Source of the DNA: Ascoidea rubescens DSM 1968
Lineage: Eukaryota > Ascomycota > Saccharomycetes > Ascoideales > Ascoideaceae
Assembly (NCBI RefSeq): GCF_001661345.1
Contig: NW_017962917.1
Location: 744,001-808,000, forward strand
DNA: 64,000 nt
Direction: 5' to 3'
Each line of letters begins with the position of its first letter. Positions within the stretch are counted from its first letter, which is position 1. The position numbers were made by a program, and so were the translations under genes. This document shows, in pieces, positions 62,401 to 64,000 of this stretch. A model generated the notes under the pieces. The model made no database searches, had not been told where the DNA came from, and worked only from the letters and a program-made list of their open reading frames with translations.

Positions 62401-63475
62401 GTATATAACGAACCGAAGAACAACCTCTTGCCATTGAATAAATAATTTTTGGTGTCCCGATGGTTGTGTTTTGTAGGATTTCATTTTTTCGATCGATATG
62501 TAGGGATAGTAATAATAGTTTTGTAAATTTTTTCCATAATCTAATGAACAATATTAAGAAAGGGTTTTGATAAATACCTTTTTGAGAGCCAAATAATTTT
62601 GATATTGATAGAATAGATAAAGATATTATGTTGAAATATATTTCCAAGTCTAGTGAGGAGATGGATTGACTTGGAAGCCAATTTTTGTAAAATGAGGGAT
62701 CGTATATGGAGACAAAAGAATTATTAATTTTTGCAAACTCTGTGAAAACCGGAGATTCGTTGCTGATAGAATTTGTTTCAGTATCAGCTGAGTCGTTATC
62801 TTTGGTATCATGGGTAGTAATACTTACAGTATCATTGGTTTCCTTTTTAGATTTCTTTTTTGATTGGATTTTTTTATTTTTATTATCAAACTCATGTTCA
62901 GTTTTGTTATTTGCAGAATTGTTATCACGATTTATGATTTGATCGATAGAACTTTCAGTGACTGAAATGTCGTTTCGAGAATCATTTTCATCGTCTATGC
63001 ATTCAGGAAAAATGTCTATTGAGTCAATTAGTTCATCGTTCCCCAAGCAGTTCAAAAATCTTAGTATTGATTCAATAATCTGAGCAAAAAGAAATGCCAA
63101 TTCGAAATTTTTAGCAGGAGAGTCCCAACTGACAATTTTATTTTGTTGAGTAGCAGCAATGAAAAGAGATAGATTTATTAAAAAGTCTGAGATTTTGTCG
63201 ATGGATAAATTGTAAGAATTGTTGTCATTTTGAGGTTGAGTAATTCGATCACTGAGACCTATTAGCAAGGAGGCCAAAAGAGATAGATTTTTGGAATTCT
63301 GAGGATAATACCTGTTGAAATTCAATAGATTTAGCAACACCTTCTGTCGCTTCAATTGGAAACTGAGTATATTAAAAGTAGACTGGAAATCCAAGTTGTC
63401 AACATCAATGCAGTTCGAATCGTGCTGAGATGCAGTTTGACCATTACTACCATTGTTGTTAAGCTCAATCTTCAT
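59435..63475 (-). CDS. Large acidic Asn-rich protein, CAF130-like (tentative)
   Basis: A 1346-residue protein. The N-terminal ~430 residues are helical (SFQLKRQKVLLNLLNF, ARGCSSVRYILSAILNQNLDLRFHDLVHESFNAF). A long acidic Asn/Asp-rich centre (about 430-900) follows with no fold. A conserved-looking block at about 1000-1125 comes next: FEKIYDRWFYDSIFEPILRYNPDIACAMMDEMLMAQGYRRPLIWFISHLEIS and LSDVEVNMLLHEFFSNA. The C-terminal ~120 residues are charged, with helical VRQLEKRAVGGNREVLQNLHQFKRFL. The GYRRPLIWFISH and LHEFFSNA stretches recall fungal Caf130 proteins of the CCR4-NOT complex, whose S. cerevisiae member has 1122 residues, but this is from memory and weak. The start is the ATG at 63475. 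Its divergent partner is the partial gene at 63766. Confidence 0.6.
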   Translation of the reverse strand: MKIELNNNGSNGQTASQHDSNCIDVDNLDFQSTFNILSFQLKRQKVLLNLLNFNRYYPQNSKNLSLLASLLIGLSDRITQPQNDNNSYNLSIDKISDFLINLSLFIAATQQNKIVSWDSPAKNFELAFLFAQIIESILRFLNCLGNDELIDSIDIFPECIDDENDSRNDISVTESSIDQIINRDNNSANNKTEHEFDNKNKKIQSKKKSKKETNDTVSITTHDTKDNDSADTETNSISNESPVFTEFAKINNSFVSIYDPSFYKNWLPSQSISSLDLEIYFNIISLSILSISKLFGSQKGIYQNPFLILFIRLWKKFTKLLLLSLHIDRKNEILQNTTIGTPKIIYSMARGCSSVRYILSAILNQNLDLRFHDLVHESFNAFTFPIARKFIDGGSLKIETELLLDALLSHGFEFNKVSNLLLNLDKDDQYDVDLKYMFEFEDHLYNYTVEISDDDDEDDDDDDDDDNIDEDNHINNNDEENSDYDFDTNYHNENNDNEENFSDTLVYQHYFNKFINNNRKVMIKNEITNNLNINDNDDNNDNNITNNEFGAQDNQNNYSSDPIDENSIDGNSEADLSDPPNNNYNIINNNFNNENIKNTKNINNTNNNALIGQYFKYSNNYIHCDCVFEDSDESDEDLEKMELLVVHDLGPGKGEIHQQSFTFNKQEIFNSDSNIFTNINKINNKISKNFKDQHSNKNTKISEIDNEKHLSDINNTEQNINTDNFKMNKESQKMFENLPNNSKMMIFNALEKEKEEIKNKTRLNNTNSSKQQAVSELGITRKLETKKNQFSKTIDSNNIKTLKLSCISNTTIDNTAFNIIMRSKIESINNIVKNNLKFFPEKMEESDKNININLGQKPDDISDNNFKFIAKLNNEDEMVLDLSGDRRDVPRGMNIFFNPLRNLDTANCMAWKELSEAFDKMAQEPVSDKLGEQVVSTIARCIKLDHEMNVKRSLLSLKDMIVDSNKIGENDINKDSHLGNIPGLCHMENNHNYGEDDDNDDYDDNQMVTFEKIYDRWFYDSIFEPILRYNPDIACAMMDEMLMAQGYRRPLIWFISHLEISQSLVNYIHELTIRERGNWNDYKYDYGELKNKKLLFSREGLLELSDVEVNMLLHEFFSNAGVYLTKDFDIEIDESFDTNSGKHNDKRINGKFNPNNSSKGHIDGQVVHENNAGENYKSITNFLDAKRLVSIICLMIKSLADKKVISLKDEDYQIELQILLIDWVGILPAARELYFYMRNNGKDSSNKTKTESDDDDDDDASKNRVQCSSDLVSEYQALLEEDAVDDVSIPLTPEENKKLDEITNELVRQLEKRAVGGNREVLQNLHQFKRFLKERNEKKAIMVMLD

Positions 63476-63765
63476 TTTTGGGCCTGGTGTGTGATGGGCT
63501 TCGTAGACATGCGACGTGGAAGTGGCAAATAAGCGCTGACAAAATCGAGGAATCCTCCTGTGTTATTTCTGGCTCTCAGACTCTGGAGTTAGCTGCGAGA
63601 GGAGGGAAAGGCGAAGAAGCTGCAAAAGACAAGCGATAAAAGTTTTCCAGCCCAGACATCACCTGACTGCGCGCGTTAGCAGGTGTTTTTCGGACGCTCG
63701 GGCACGTGTTGACCAGAAGGCCTTTCGAGCTGTGCTTCCTGTTCTTCCTGTGCTTCATCTCCACC
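63476..63765. promoter_or_regulatory. GC-rich divergent promoter with inverted CACCTG/CAGGTG
   Basis: 290 bases between two divergent starts, GC-richer than the genes. CACCTG at 63660 and CAGGTG near 63680 form an inverted pair around GCGCGCG. The sequence CACCTGACTGCG (63660-63671) is shared with the GC island at 30954-30965. ACACGTG-like GCACGTG lies near 63703. Confidence 0.45.
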
Positions 63766-64000
63766 ATGGACAAGAACAGGCGTCTCCAGCACGCAACGCT
63801 TATCAAGCACTCGTCCTTGCTGAAGTTCAGTGTTGCCCACTTGAACACTGCCTATCGCATCAGCTCCTCCTCGAACTTGGTGGGTTCTGTTAAAAGAATC
63901 GAGAAGAGATTGAGGGTTGCAGCTAAAAAAACCGGTCTGCTCAGCAACGATGTCAGTGGTGATGCTCATCAGGACACCAGCAGTTGTATCAAGGTCAATG
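63766..64000 (+). CDS. 5' part of an unknown gene, cut by the window end
   Basis: Open from the ATG at 63766 (context CCACCATGGAC) to the end of the window, 78 codons: MDKNRRLQHATLIKHSSLLK... The stretch is basic and Ser-rich with a possible amphipathic helix (VGSVKRIEKRLRVAAKKTG). GC content and codon choice are higher than in neighbouring genes, like the other gene starts that lie within GC islands. I do not recognise a family. An antisense frame exists over the same bases but is less plausible, given the divergent promoter position and the good start context. Confidence 0.6.
   Translation, partial: MDKNRRLQHATLIKHSSLLKFSVAHLNTAYRISSSSNLVGSVKRIEKRLRVAAKKTGLLSNDVSGDAHQDTSSCIKVN

Noticed and set aside
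1-64000. Retroelements, LTRs, DNA transposons
   Set aside because: I looked for reverse transcriptase, integrase and transposase text and for paired terminal repeats in the gene-poor regions and recognised none.

Overview
The window is a stretch of nuclear chromosome from an ascomycete budding yeast (Saccharomycotina). The evidence is compact genes on both strands, short introns with GTATGT-type donors and TACTAAC branch sites, intron-bearing tRNA-Trp and tRNA-Lys genes, and recognisable orthologues of CET1, TRM112, EFB1 (with an snR18-type snoRNA in its intron), CCR4, FMP25, VHR1 and the YER134C phosphatase. The DNA is very AT-rich. Many proteins carry very long Asn (and Asp/Gln) runs encoded by AAT and GAT repeats. 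Leucine is mostly TTA/TTG, and the long amino-acid permease has no CTG codon at all, so a CUG-reassigned yeast cannot be excluded. I cannot name the species.

Layout. 1-5990 is a 6 kb gene-free, AT-rich region with two GC-richer islands. 5991-12961 holds two tandem, very Asn-rich transcription-factor-like genes that share only a C-terminal GCR1_C (Gcr1/Msn1/Hot1) DNA-binding domain. 13.5-20 kb holds FMP25 (mitochondrial RCC1-like protein), EFB1 and a mitochondrial PPR protein. 20.4-26 kb holds CET1, a two-intron sugar transporter and TRM112. 26-34.3 kb is gene-poor, with one small unknown gene and an unexplained GC-rich island at about 30.56-31.13 kb. 34.3-40.3 kb is a patch of tRNAs, gene relics and duplicates: tRNA-Trp, a decayed SSA-type HSP70, two NmrA-like reductase paralogues, an orphan zinc-finger-UBP-like ORF, a decayed SDS22-like LRR gene and tRNA-Lys. 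41-48 kb holds a GPI-anchored yapsin-like protein with degenerate active sites and a VHR1-family regulator. 48-52 kb is CCR4 with a very large Asn-rich N-terminus. 52-57.2 kb holds a CocE/S15-type hydrolase (possible bacterial transfer) divergent from an amino-acid permease. 58-63.5 kb holds a magnesium-dependent phosphatase (MDP-1) gene and a large CAF130-like gene. At 63766 an unknown gene begins and runs off the window.

The most striking observation is in the MDP-1 gene. The only intron model that keeps the frame and restores the conserved DxDxT-x-W-P motif needs a two-nucleotide internal exon (CT, 58147-58148) between two well-formed introns. Other points are the intronic snoRNA, the relic cluster, the protease-like protein lacking canonical DTG motifs, and recurrent GC-rich promoter islands in an otherwise AT-rich sequence. 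I saw no retrovirus-like element, DNA transposon or CRISPR array.
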